A DNA stretch of 64,000 bases, taken from assembly GCF_004353185.1 (NCBI RefSeq), contig NZ_SMUS01000007.1, positions 1 to 64,000 on the forward strand, read 5' to 3'. The stretch's first letter is position 1; every line of letters starts with the position of its first letter. This DNA is from Clostridium cuniculi. GTDB taxonomy: Bacteria > Bacillota > Clostridia > Clostridiales > Clostridiaceae. This document shows positions 14,632 through 22,986 of this stretch, piece by piece. A model generated the notes under the pieces. It was given only the letters and a program-made list of their open reading frames with translations, made no database searches and had not been told where the DNA came from. Both the position numbers and the translations under genes were made by a program.

Positions 14632-15606
14632 TTAATTCATAAATTTATTTATCTCTTCCATGTCCATATTGGGTTGAACTGCAATATTAATTCCATTTGC
14701 TATTATTTTTGATAAGGATTCAATAACTGTATCAACATCTTTTGGAGTAACCATTAAATCCCCAAATGATGGATTCAATATTTCTCTAATAAGCATATTC
14801 TTCTCATTTCTATCTACGCTTTTTAGCATATTATAAAAATCTTTTCCTTGTTGTGCTTTACTACATAAATCATCTAATAACAGATCCATAGTATCATTTG
14901 CTATAGTTGCAGCATCAACAACAGTTGGAACTCCTACAGCTAATACTTTAACCCCTAAACTCTTCTCATTTATTTGCATTCTATGATTTCCAACTCCAGC
15001 CCCCGGTGAAATTCCTGTATCTCCAATTTGAATAGTTCTGTTTACTCTTTCTAGCCTTCTAGAACCTAGTGCATCCACACATATTACTAGATCTGGTTTA
15101 ATTTTATCAACTAATGATTTTATAACTTCTCCAGTCTCTATTCCTGTAATACCTAACACTCCTGGTGCTATTGCACATACTGGTCTCACAGAATCATCTA
15201 TTGCATCTGGCATTACTTGTTTTAAATGTCTTGTTATCATAATTTTCTCTGCGACCTTTGGTCCAAGTGCATCTGGTGTAACATTCCAATTTCCAAGACC
15301 TACAACTAATACAAGTTTATCCTCAGAAATATCTACAAGATTCTTCATAACTCTTCCTACAACTAATGATAATTCATCCATTGATTCACCATCATAAGGG
15401 GTAAATTCAGGAAAATCTATAGTTATATAATGACCTTTTGGTTTACCTAACTCTTTTCCGGCTTCATCACTTTCAATAGTTACAGTAGTAATTTTAACCT
15501 CGCCTTCCATTTCTTCATCAACTTTAACACCATCAAGCTCTCTTTTATTTTCCTCTGTATACGCCTGTTTTGCTTCAATTGCAAGGTCTGTTCTAACACT
15601 TATCAT
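14632..15606 (-). CDS. gpr: Germination protease GPR
   Basis: The 324-residue protein is GPR, the A25-family aspartic-type endoprotease that degrades small acid-soluble spore proteins on germination. It opens MISVRTDLAIEAKQAY, the typical propeptide and processing region, followed by GLGNWNVTPDALGPKV, a signature segment. AGGAGG precedes the ATG. It is synthesised in the forespore as a zymogen. The prophage integrase abuts its 3' end. Confidence 0.96.
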   Translation of the reverse strand: MISVRTDLAIEAKQAYTEENKRELDGVKVDEEMEGEVKITTVTIESDEAGKELGKPKGHYITIDFPEFTPYDGESMDELSLVVGRVMKNLVDISEDKLVLVVGLGNWNVTPDALGPKVAEKIMITRHLKQVMPDAIDDSVRPVCAIAPGVLGITGIETGEVIKSLVDKIKPDLVICVDALGSRRLERVNRTIQIGDTGISPGAGVGNHRMQINEKSLGVKVLAVGVPTVVDAATIANDTMDLLLDDLCSKAQQGKDFYNMLKSVDRNEKNMLIREILNPSFGDLMVTPKDVDTVIESLSKIIANGINIAVQPNMDMEEINKFMN

Positions 15607-15639
15607 AATATTCCTCCTAAAATTTATTACTCCTCAAAT

Positions 15640-15670
15640 GTATTTTCCCAAATAAGTTTTAATTTCATAC
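15640..15670 (-). promoter_or_regulatory. Possible forespore (sigma-F/G-like) promoter of gpr
   Basis: On the minus strand GTATG (15666-15670) is 16 bp from GGGAAAATAC (15640-15649). This approximates the sigma-F pattern, with mismatches in both elements. gpr is forespore-expressed in Bacillus, so the match is plausible, but it remains weak evidence. Confidence 0.4.
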
Positions 15671-15699
15671 TTGAACTTAAAAACTTTAGGTGTTATAAT
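15671..15699 (+). promoter_or_regulatory. rpsT promoter
   Basis: TTGAAC (15671-15676) and TATAAT (15694-15699) are 17 bp apart, about 83 bp before the rpsT start. The leader in between contains a short GCAG/CTGC hairpin with a C-rich loop, which may be a site for S20 autoregulation. Confidence 0.85.
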
Positions 15700-15781
15700 A
15701 TGATTTGTTGAAAATGAACTCGTACGCAGATTTCCCCAAAAAACTGCAGAGGCCCTATAAAATATCAAGGGGGTGAATTGA

Positions 15782-16045
15782 ATGGCAAATATTAAATCAG
15801 CACAAAAAAGAATTAAAGTTACTGAAAAGAAAACTTTACAAAACAAAATGGTTAAATCAGCTTTAAAAACTGCTATAAAGAAGTTTGAAGCTGCTGTAGC
15901 TGCTAACAATGCTGAAGAAGCTAAAGCTTTATTCGTTAAAGCTACTAAGTCTTTAGACATGGCTGCTCAAAAAGGTGTAGTTCACCAAAACATGGCTGCT
16001 AGAAAGAAATCAAGATTAGCTGCAAAATTAAACGCTATGGCGTAA
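15782..16045 (+). CDS. rpsT: 30S ribosomal protein S20
   Basis: The 87-residue, Lys/Ala-rich protein opens [20 protein letters not shown] and ends with [15 protein letters not shown], the S20 signature. It is a primary 16S rRNA binding protein. AGGGGGTG precedes the ATG. It is a single-gene unit with its own promoter and terminator, divergent from gpr. Confidence 0.98.
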   Translation: MANIKSAQKRIKVTEKKTLQNKMVKSALKTAIKKFEAAVAANNAEEAKALFVKATKSLDMAAQKGVVHQNMAARKKSRLAAKLNAMA

Positions 16046-16054
16046 TAAATAAGA

Positions 16055-16082
16055 AGCCGGTGATTTTTCACCGGCTATTATT
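16055..16082 (+). terminator. rpsT terminator
   Basis: AGCCGGTGA (16055-16063) and TCACCGGCT (16068-16076) form a GC-rich stem with a four-base loop, followed by ATTATTTT. Confidence 0.95.
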
Positions 16083-16160
16083 TTACACTTTTTAAATTAT
16101 GAAATATTGTTATATTTTTTTATCTATTTTTATTTAATTAAACTTTATTTAAAAACATAT

Positions 16161-17192
16161 CTATTTAACCATAAATGTTTTAAATAACATAAGCTCCATT
16201 TCCATTTGCTTTTCTGAAGCAGAAGATTTTAACTTTAATTCAGTCTCTACACAAACTCGAATAAGTTCACTTAATTGTTTCACAGTAAATTTAGCTGCTT
16301 GATTCATTAATTTTTCACAAACAAATTGAGGTAATCTATATTTAGACATAAAAAAATCTATTCTTTTTCCTTGTACTAAATATACTTTAATTTCATATAA
16401 TCGTCTAAAATGATTTCCTATAGATGATATTATCAACATATGCTGATCCGCTTTAAACAATAATTCATCTAGCAAATCTAATGCCTTTTCAACCTTTCTA
16501 ATAGAAATATATTCTACAAGATCAAATATATCATCCTCACTTTTATTTTGAATTAATTTATCAATATCTTCCTTAGTTATTTCTCTTCCGATAGTATAAC
16601 AATCTAACTTATCAACTTCTCTTTTTATAATATCAAAGTTATTTTGTACCTTATCTGCAAAATATCTTAGTTGTACCTTTCCTATAGTTCTACCTTTCTC
16701 TTTAAATAAATCATCAACCTTCTTATAATATCTATCCTTCTTTAATTTATCACAGTGAACTACTTTCACATACTTATCAAGTGTTGTTAGCTTTTTATTT
16801 TTCTTAGGCGTATCTCTTTTATCATTAAATAAATAATACATAATAAGAACCGTATGAGATGGTAAGTCTTTAATATATTTTAAAATTTCAGTATAAGTTT
16901 TAGCTCCATCTTTATCTGGCTTTTCCTTCAAAAAATTAGCCCTATATACTACTACAACCTTCTTATCACCAAAAAAAGGCAATGTTTCACAAGCATTTTC
17001 TATATCCTCAAATGTAGCTGTTAATCCATCTAGTTTTATAAGATTCAAATCTAAAAAGTCTTTTTCAACAACTTTATTTATTATAGAATTAACACTTATC
17101 TTTATAAGTTCTTCATCTAAGCCACAAAATATATAACCATTTGATATATCATTTTTCTTTATTTCTCCATCTAGTATATCTATATTAATCAA
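16161..17192 (-). CDS. holA: DNA polymerase III delta subunit
   Basis: The 343-residue protein has the HolA layout: an N-terminal degenerate AAA+ fold (NGYIFCGLDEELIK, ETLPFFGDKKVVVV) and a C-terminal collar domain (HMLIISSIGNHFRRL, AAKFTVKQLSELI). It is part of the clamp loader and opens the beta clamp. The start is TTG at 17190-17192. It faces rpsT convergently, the usual clostridial neighbourhood. A 240-bp AT-rich stretch without a gene lies upstream. Confidence 0.95.
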   Translation of the reverse strand: MINIDILDGEIKKNDISNGYIFCGLDEELIKISVNSIINKVVEKDFLDLNLIKLDGLTATFEDIENACETLPFFGDKKVVVVYRANFLKEKPDKDGAKTYTEILKYIKDLPSHTVLIMYYLFNDKRDTPKKNKKLTTLDKYVKVVHCDKLKKDRYYKKVDDLFKEKGRTIGKVQLRYFADKVQNNFDIIKREVDKLDCYTIGREITKEDIDKLIQNKSEDDIFDLVEYISIRKVEKALDLLDELLFKADQHMLIISSIGNHFRRLYEIKVYLVQGKRIDFFMSKYRLPQFVCEKLMNQAAKFTVKQLSELIRVCVETELKLKSSASEKQMEMELMLFKTFMVK

Positions 17193-17387
17193 CCCTTATT
17201 TTCACTCCTAACTAATTCTTTATTAATTTATCTTTAAATACTATTACATTTTTATATTCAATTAGCATATTTTTTTAATTCTATATTATCTTCTTATTTT
17301 AATGTACTTTTATATTTTCTTCAATTTATTCTAAACTAATTAAATAAATTTTTATTTAGTTACTATTAACTTCTTATAAATTACAAA

Positions 17388-17417
17388 AGAGGAATTCGTA
17401 TAATTACGCATTCCTCT
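17388..17417 (-). terminator. Terminator after the Spo0E-like gene
   Basis: AGAGGAAT (17388-17395) pairs with ATTCCTCT (17410-17417), and TTTTG follows on the minus strand, 20 bp beyond the stop. Confidence 0.8.
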
Positions 17418-17436
17418 CTAATATACATTAAAATAT

Positions 17437-17625
17437 TTATTTTTTAAACACATCATTTGATAAATCATTCATATAGTCTAAATACATAGTTTTTTGCTTA
17501 GACAATATAATTTTATCTATAGCCTGACTTAAAAGAATTACTTCTTCTGTATTTCCATTATCTATATATATATTACTTAATACTTCCCTAATTTTATCTA
17601 AATCCTCATCCTTAATCTTAAACAT
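17437..17625 (-). CDS. Spo0E-like aspartyl-phosphate phosphatase
   Basis: The 62-residue helical-hairpin protein contains the Spo0E signature LSQAIDKIILSKQK. Family members dephosphorylate Spo0A-P (or related regulators) and so delay sporulation. GGGAGGGAG lies directly upstream. It is a small gene in a two-gene cluster with a membrane protein. Confidence 0.82.
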   Translation of the reverse strand: MFKIKDEDLDKIREVLSNIYIDNGNTEEVILLSQAIDKIILSKQKTMYLDYMNDLSNDVFKK

Positions 17626-17674
17626 ATTACTCCCTCCCTATTGTCTCTTCCCTTACTGCAACTAATACACCATA

Positions 17675-17884
17675 TTATTTATTTTTAAATATCTTTTTAT
17701 AAATAGACCAAATATACATTACTATTATCCCTATAAGTCCACCTAAAGGAGAAAAGAATATTATATCTTTTACCACTATTCCTATAATACTGCCTACTAA
17801 TATTCCAATTATTATTGACATTGTAAAATTTTTAAAATCTTTATCAGTTAATATAAATTTCTCAAATATATTATTTTTTTCCAT
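17675..17884 (-). CDS. Small membrane protein, 69 aa
   Basis: Two hydrophobic segments (about residues 20-40 and 44-62) are separated by a short loop, with a charged N-terminus and a Lys-rich C-terminus. There is no recognised family. GGGTGG precedes the ATG. It lies 49 bp upstream of the Spo0E-like gene and is probably cotranscribed with it. Confidence 0.6.
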   Translation of the reverse strand: MEKNNIFEKFILTDKDFKNFTMSIIIGILVGSIIGIVVKDIIFFSPLGGLIGIIVMYIWSIYKKIFKNK

Positions 17885-17950
17885 AATCCACCCAAAATTA
17901 CTATATTTTAAAATATATAAATAGTTTTACCCTTAATAATCCTCTTATAA

Positions 17951-17982
17951 AAATGGTGATTCCCTAACAGAAATCACCATTT
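17951..17982 (-). terminator. Terminator of the surface protein gene
   Basis: AAATGGTGATT (17951-17961) pairs with AATCACCATTT (17972-17982), and a T-run follows on the minus strand. It lies 24 bp after the stop. Confidence 0.9.
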
Positions 17983-18005
17983 AAAAATAGTCTAATTAAA
18001 TTAGA

Positions 18006-21000
18006 TTATCTTTTAGATTTATATCCAATACTAAATAATCCAAATCCAGCTAGGCTAAGAACTCCTCCTAATAGTAAATATATGATACTATTATTTCCGC
18101 CAGTTTGCGGTAAAGTATTATTCTCTGTATTATCAGCAACACCATTTGAATCATTTGCTTCTTCTATTTCTACTGAATCTTCTGATTCTTCCGGAGTGCT
18201 CGGATTAATTGGCGTATCTGGATCCTCAGCCTCAGTCTCTTCCCCTTCACTTTCTATCTTCATATTTGTCATTTGAGCTTTTACTATCTCTCCATTTGTC
18301 TTAATTTCAAATGGGAATAATGTTTCATCTATTACATATCCCTCTGGAGCATCAAACTCTTGATAATAGTACTTTCCATATCCTAACTCAAATGTTGCAA
18401 TACCTTGGTCGTTTGTTCTTCCTTCTGCTATTACATTTTTATTTTCATCATATATTCTAAATCCTGCATTAGGTAGTAATGTTCCATCTGCTATATCTGT
18501 CTTCGTTATTTCTAATTTTCCTACTATCTTCGTATTTGTCATTTGAGCTTTTACTATCTCTCCATCTGTCTTAATTTCAAATGGGAATAATGTTTCATCT
18601 ATTACATATCCCTCTGGAGCATCAAACTCTTGATAATAGTATTTTCCATATCCTAATTCAAATGTTGCAATACCTTGGTCGTTTGTTCTTCCTTCTGCTA
18701 TTACATTTTTATTTTCATCATATATTCTGAATCCTGCATTAGGTAATAATGTTCCATCTGCTATATCTGTCTTCGTTATTTCTAATTTTCCTACTATCTT
18801 CGTATTTGTCATTTGAGCTTTTACTATCTCTCCATCTGTCTTAATTTCAAATGGGAATAATGTTTCATCTATTACATATCCCTCTGGAGCATCAAACTCT
18901 TGATAATAGTATTTTCCATATCCTAATTCAAATGTTGCAATACCTTGGTCGTTTGTTCTTCCTTCTGCTATTACATTTTTATTTTCATCATATATTCTGA
19001 ATCCTGCATTAGGTAATAATGTTCCATCTGCTATATCTGTCTTCGTTATTTCTAATTTTCCTACTATCTTCGTATTTGTCATTTGAGCTTTTACTATCTC
19101 TCCATCTGTCTTAATTTCAAATGGGAATAATGTTTCATCTATTACATATCCCTCTGGAGCATCAAACTCTTGATAATAGTATTTTCCATATCCTAATTCA
19201 AATGTTGCAATACCTTGGTCGTTTGTTCTTCCTTCTGCTATTACATTTTTATTTTCATCATATATTCTGAATCCTGCATTAGGTAGTAATGTTCCATCTG
19301 CTATGTCTGTCTTCGTTATTTCTAACTTTCCTGCTATCTTCGTATTTGTCATTTGAGCTTTTACTATCTCTCCATTTGTCTTAATTTCAAATGGGAATAA
19401 TGTTTCATCTATTACATATCCCTCTGGAGCATCAAACTCTTGATAATAGTACTTTCCATATCCTAACTCAAATGTTGCAACACCTTGGTCGTTTGTTCTT
19501 CCTTCTGCTATTACATTTTTATTTTCATCATATATTCTAAATCCTGCATTAGGTAGTAATGTTCCATCTGCTATATCTGTCTTCGTTATTTCTAATTTTC
19601 CTACTATCTTCGTATTTGTCATTTGAGCTTTTACTATCTCTCCATTTGTCTTAATTTCAAATGGGAATAATGTTTCATCTATTACATATCCCTCTGGAGC
19701 ATCAAACTCTTGATAATAGTACTTTCCATATCCTAACTCAAATGTTGCAATACCTTGGTCGTTTGTTCTTCCTTCTGCTATTACATTTTTATTTTCATCA
19801 TATATTCTGAATCCTGCATTGGGTAATAATGTTCCATCTGCTATATCTGTCTTCGTTATTTCTAATTTTCCTACTATCTTCGTATTTGTAATTATAAAGC
19901 TTGTATCATTATTAGTTATAGTCTTAATATATCCCTCTGGTACATTAACTTCATCAACTGTCCATTCATATGTACCATCTAAATCATTCCACTGATACTT
20001 CCAATCATTATCATTACTTAACTTAACTACATTTCCGTAGGCTTTACCATCTCTATATAATTGAACTTCTACCTCATTCGGTATAGAGCCTACTGAATTT
20101 CCATCTTCCCATACTTTTTCTACTGATACTGATATATTTGGAACAACTACAATATCTTTTTTAGCATCTTCCATAGTTACTTCTATGGTAATGTTATTTT
20201 CAAAAGGTGTAATACCAACTAAATTTTGATATGTTTTTCCATCTTTTCCTGTTCCATTAACCCATCTAAAAAAATCTACAACAGAATCTGCATTTTCAGC
20301 TTTAGGTGCTAAGTATGCTTTAACTAAATCATTATAGTAATTTGTTAAGGCTAAATATTCACCAGATAAACCGCTTGTACTCTTTAAACTTGTGTCACCT
20401 GAAAGTACAGCATCTAATACTGCTTGAGTTCTAGAATATGCTTGACTATTGCTTAAATTATACTTTTTTTGATATCCATAGTAATCTGTAGGATATCCTG
20501 CTAATAAGACTTCTGCTAATTGTTCACGAGTAAAGTCTACAGTCTGATTTTCTCTTAATATTTCATCATTTACACTACTTAACATCCAATGTCTATAATG
20601 AGGATAGTTTGAATCTGCTAATGATGGTGGTGTAGGATTCAACACTACATCTGGATTATCTAAATCATGATTAATACAATATACTATCCCTATAGTTTGT
20701 CCATCAGTAATATATCTTTCACTATTATATCTATACCCAACGTAATCTGTAGTATCTTCAATAATATTAATATTATCTGAATTTACTATACTACTATCTA
20801 CTGTAAATGTAATAGGATCTGCTATTTCATACCCTTCTGGTGCTGATTTTTCAACAAGAGTATAAGTTTTTCCAGCTTCAACTTTAATTTCTTTTGACTC
20901 TCTTGTTGTTGTCCATTCTTCTATTAATTTTCCATTATTAGGGGTTCCTTCATATAGGCTTAGTTCTGCTCCAACTAACCTATTTTCAGTCCCTTCTTCC

Positions 21001-21941
21001 ACTTTATTTATAACTACCTTTGCATTAGTATTTTTAGAAGGTAATTCTTTGTTTTCATTTTCTGCACTGATAGAAATCTTCCCTTCATTAGAAGTAATTT
21101 TAGATCCTATCATATCTTGATATGTATTATCTGCTGATTTATAAAATCTAACATCTGTTGTTTCATAATTATATGTTAATGTTTCTGAAAAATTTCCTTC
21201 TACCTCACCGGAATAAACGATGTAAATTGAATCTCCAATCTTAACGGATGAATTAACTACATTATTAGTTTTAGCATCATAAATAGTAATATTTTGTGGT
21301 AAATTACCAAATGATATTGATCCAGTATAATCTCCCTTAACAGTTAAAATATTAGATTTCCATACTCCATCTAGTTGATTCAATATAACTTCCTCATCTA
21401 TTGAAACACTACCGGTATATCCATATGTTCCTTGTTCTTTCTCTGCATAAAAATATAACGCATGTAAATATGAATTTCTGCTAATATTAGAATTAGTATG
21501 GTCATTTCCATTAGTTAATGACCAAATTGCATCTTGCGTATATTCTCTAGCTTTATCTTCTGATATACCAAACTCCTCCATAAACCCTAATGCATTATTT
21601 GGGTAGCCTGCATATAATATAGCTGCTATTTCTGATTTCACCTCAGAATTAACTGTATTAATTTCTGTTGAAAAATAATCATATTTTTTATAACCTGATG
21701 TACCATTAGATGATGGTTGCTTTAAATCCTGATTGTAACAATATACAATTTCTTTACTTCCATCATCCTCAATAACATAAAAAAATCCATTAACACCGTT
21801 ATCTTTATTATAACAAGTGTAAGTAACATCACTTTTTAATGCTTCATAAGCATTTACTGATATAGATGAATTTAAAATAATAATCATTACTAGCAATAAA
21901 CACTTTAATCTACATAATACTTTATAGTTTTTTTGTGTCAT
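18006..21941 (-). CDS. LPXTG surface adhesin: two thioester domains and Cna-B/SpaA repeats
   Basis: A 1311-residue cell-wall protein, in order: signal peptide (1-31); thioester-type domain 1 (about 38-200, Cys68 and TQDAIW Gln136); a Cna-B-like domain (about 305-382); thioester-type domain 2 (about 400-560, Cys422 and Gln506); a second Cna-B domain (about 603-688); six near-identical 90-residue SpaA/Cna-B repeats (about 690-1229); an acidic Pro/Glu linker; LPQTG (1277-1281), a hydrophobic helix and KSKR. Thioester domains can bond covalently to host amines, and Cna-B domains usually carry a Lys-Asn isopeptide bond. I set the start at 21941 (AGGAGGG upstream); the ATG at 21971 would read through that site. 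It is divergent from a LytTR two-component system. Confidence 0.93.
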   Translation of the reverse strand: MTQKNYKVLCRLKCLLLVMIIILNSSISVNAYEALKSDVTYTCYNKDNGVNGFFYVIEDDGSKEIVYCYNQDLKQPSSNGTSGYKKYDYFSTEINTVNSEVKSEIAAILYAGYPNNALGFMEEFGISEDKAREYTQDAIWSLTNGNDHTNSNISRNSYLHALYFYAEKEQGTYGYTGSVSIDEEVILNQLDGVWKSNILTVKGDYTGSISFGNLPQNITIYDAKTNNVVNSSVKIGDSIYIVYSGEVEGNFSETLTYNYETTDVRFYKSADNTYQDMIGSKITSNEGKISISAENENKELPSKNTNAKVVINKVEEGTENRLVGAELSLYEGTPNNGKLIEEWTTTRESKEIKVEAGKTYTLVEKSAPEGYEIADPITFTVDSSIVNSDNINIIEDTTDYVGYRYNSERYITDGQTIGIVYCINHDLDNPDVVLNPTPPSLADSNYPHYRHWMLSSVNDEILRENQTVDFTREQLAEVLLAGYPTDYYGYQKKYNLSNSQAYSRTQAVLDAVLSGDTSLKSTSGLSGEYLALTNYYNDLVKAYLAPKAENADSVVDFFRWVNGTGKDGKTYQNLVGITPFENNITIEVTMEDAKKDIVVVPNISVSVEKVWEDGNSVGSIPNEVEVQLYRDGKAYGNVVKLSNDNDWKYQWNDLDGTYEWTVDEVNVPEGYIKTITNNDTSFIITNTKIVGKLEITKTDIADGTLLPNAGFRIYDENKNVIAEGRTNDQGIATFELGYGKYYYQEFDAPEGYVIDETLFPFEIKTNGEIVKAQMTNTKIVGKLEITKTDIADGTLLPNAGFRIYDENKNVIAEGRTNDQGVATFELGYGKYYYQEFDAPEGYVIDETLFPFEIKTNGEIVKAQMTNTKIAGKLEITKTDIADGTLLPNAGFRIYDENKNVIAEGRTNDQGIATFELGYGKYYYQEFDAPEGYVIDETLFPFEIKTDGEIVKAQMTNTKIVGKLEITKTDIADGTLLPNAGFRIYDENKNVIAEGRTNDQGIATFELGYGKYYYQEFDAPEGYVIDETLFPFEIKTDGEIVKAQMTNTKIVGKLEITKTDIADGTLLPNAGFRIYDENKNVIAEGRTNDQGIATFELGYGKYYYQEFDAPEGYVIDETLFPFEIKTDGEIVKAQMTNTKIVGKLEITKTDIADGTLLPNAGFRIYDENKNVIAEGRTNDQGIATFELGYGKYYYQEFDAPEGYVIDETLFPFEIKTNGEIVKAQMTNMKIESEGEETEAEDPDTPINPSTPEESEDSVEIEEANDSNGVADNTENNTLPQTGGNNSIIYLLLGGVLSLAGFGLFSIGYKSKR
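18262..19890. repeat. Six tandem 270-bp coding repeats
   Basis: The 270-bp unit recurs with exact periodicity, for example ATTTGAGCTT at 18271, 18541, 18811, 19081, 19351 and 19621. Only a few base changes separate units, with residue changes limited to Asn/Asp and Ile/Val positions. The near-identity implies recent duplication or gene conversion, and the copy number may vary between strains. Confidence 0.97.
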
Positions 21942-21985
21942 TTTATCCCTCCTAAAAAATATTTCAGCCATATATTTGCGCCATT

Positions 21986-22044
21986 ATTATAACAAGAGTT
22001 ATATTAACCTGTAAATATATTAATATATTTACAGGTTAATATAA
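21986..22044 (-). promoter_or_regulatory. Surface-gene promoter and 46-bp perfect palindrome
   Basis: On the minus strand TATAAT (21986-21991) lies 17 bp from TTACAG (22009-22014). The -35 is inside a perfect palindrome at 21999-22044, 23 bp per arm, each arm carrying ATTAACCTGT / ACAGGTTAAT. The half-site resembles LytTR/AgrA-type targets but is arranged as an inverted repeat. It may bind the divergently encoded response regulator. Confidence 0.75.
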
Positions 22045-22219
22045 AACTATATAAAATAAATCTTACTTATTTAGTATATTTAAACTATTAAAATTTTGTT
22101 ATATTACGTTGTAGAAAAGGATTTTTTTGCATTAAAGTAGATTTTTCCATAAAGTTATATTATTATTAATTAATAATGAGAATAGATATTAATTATTCTA
22201 TATTTATTGGAGGTATTAA

Positions 22220-22954
22220 ATGTTTCAGATATGCATATGTGATGATAATACTAATTTTTTATTAAAATTAAATAATAAAATATTTGAGATTGCTTCTAAA
22301 AATAACATTGAAGTAAATATAATTAAATATTCATCTTGCAAACATCTTCTATTTGACATAGATGAACATAAAAACGATATAGATATATATTTCTTAGATG
22401 TACTAATGGATGGTTTTACCGGAATAGATATAGCAAATGAAATTAGAAAATTTAATATAACTTCACAAATTATATTTTTAACTTCAAGTAAAGATCATGT
22501 TTTTGATGCTTTTGATGTTATGCCGTTACATTACTTAATAAAACAGGAGTTAAGTGAGAAAAAATTAGAAGAAGTATTTATGAAGGCTATAAATCTTATA
22601 AAACCAAATAAAAAAAATCTTTTTAAATATAAAGTAGGACATACCATTAAATGCATAGACACAAATAAAATAGTCTTTTTTGAAATAAAAAATAGAATAG
22701 TTACTATAAACTTTATAGATGGTACTACTGATCAGTTTTATTTTACAATGAAAAACTTAGTCAATGAAATAAATAGCAATAATTTTATACAAATCCATCG
22801 TTCTTTTTTAATAAATGCTTATTACATAAAATCAATAGAAGGTAAAACATTACTTTGCAATAACTCTACTGTTCTACCAATTAGTGAGAAATACCTTAAA
22901 AATCTAAAAACGCAATATACTAAATTTCTCTTAAATGATTTTAATACTAACTAA
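22220..22954 (+). CDS. LytTR family response regulator (AgrA-like)
   Basis: The 244-residue protein has a receiver domain with the acidic pair Asp8-Asp9 and phospho-acceptor Asp60 (FLDVLMDG), followed by a LytTR DNA-binding domain (about 140-240, with FIQIHRSFLINAYYIKSIE). These regulators control surface proteins, virulence and quorum responses in Firmicutes. It has GGAGGT before its ATG and is followed 32 bp later by its kinase. The divergent adhesin gene is the obvious target. Confidence 0.93.
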   Translation: MFQICICDDNTNFLLKLNNKIFEIASKNNIEVNIIKYSSCKHLLFDIDEHKNDIDIYFLDVLMDGFTGIDIANEIRKFNITSQIIFLTSSKDHVFDAFDVMPLHYLIKQELSEKKLEEVFMKAINLIKPNKKNLFKYKVGHTIKCIDTNKIVFFEIKNRIVTINFIDGTTDQFYFTMKNLVNEINSNNFIQIHRSFLINAYYIKSIEGKTLLCNNSTVLPISEKYLKNLKTQYTKFLLNDFNTN

Positions 22955-22986
22955 TTAAACATTAATTTGTAATAGGAGATATAATT

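Noticed and set aside
14575-14640. Defined attL core sequence
   Set aside because: The other prophage end is outside the window, so no direct repeat can be confirmed. Only the probable interval is stated.
18082-18276. Plus-strand open frame antisense to the adhesin
   Set aside because: It is a shadow of the adhesin's acidic linker and has no independent support.
18262-19890. CRISPR-like array
   Set aside because: The 270-bp repeats are continuous coding sequence for Cna-B domains, with no spacers.
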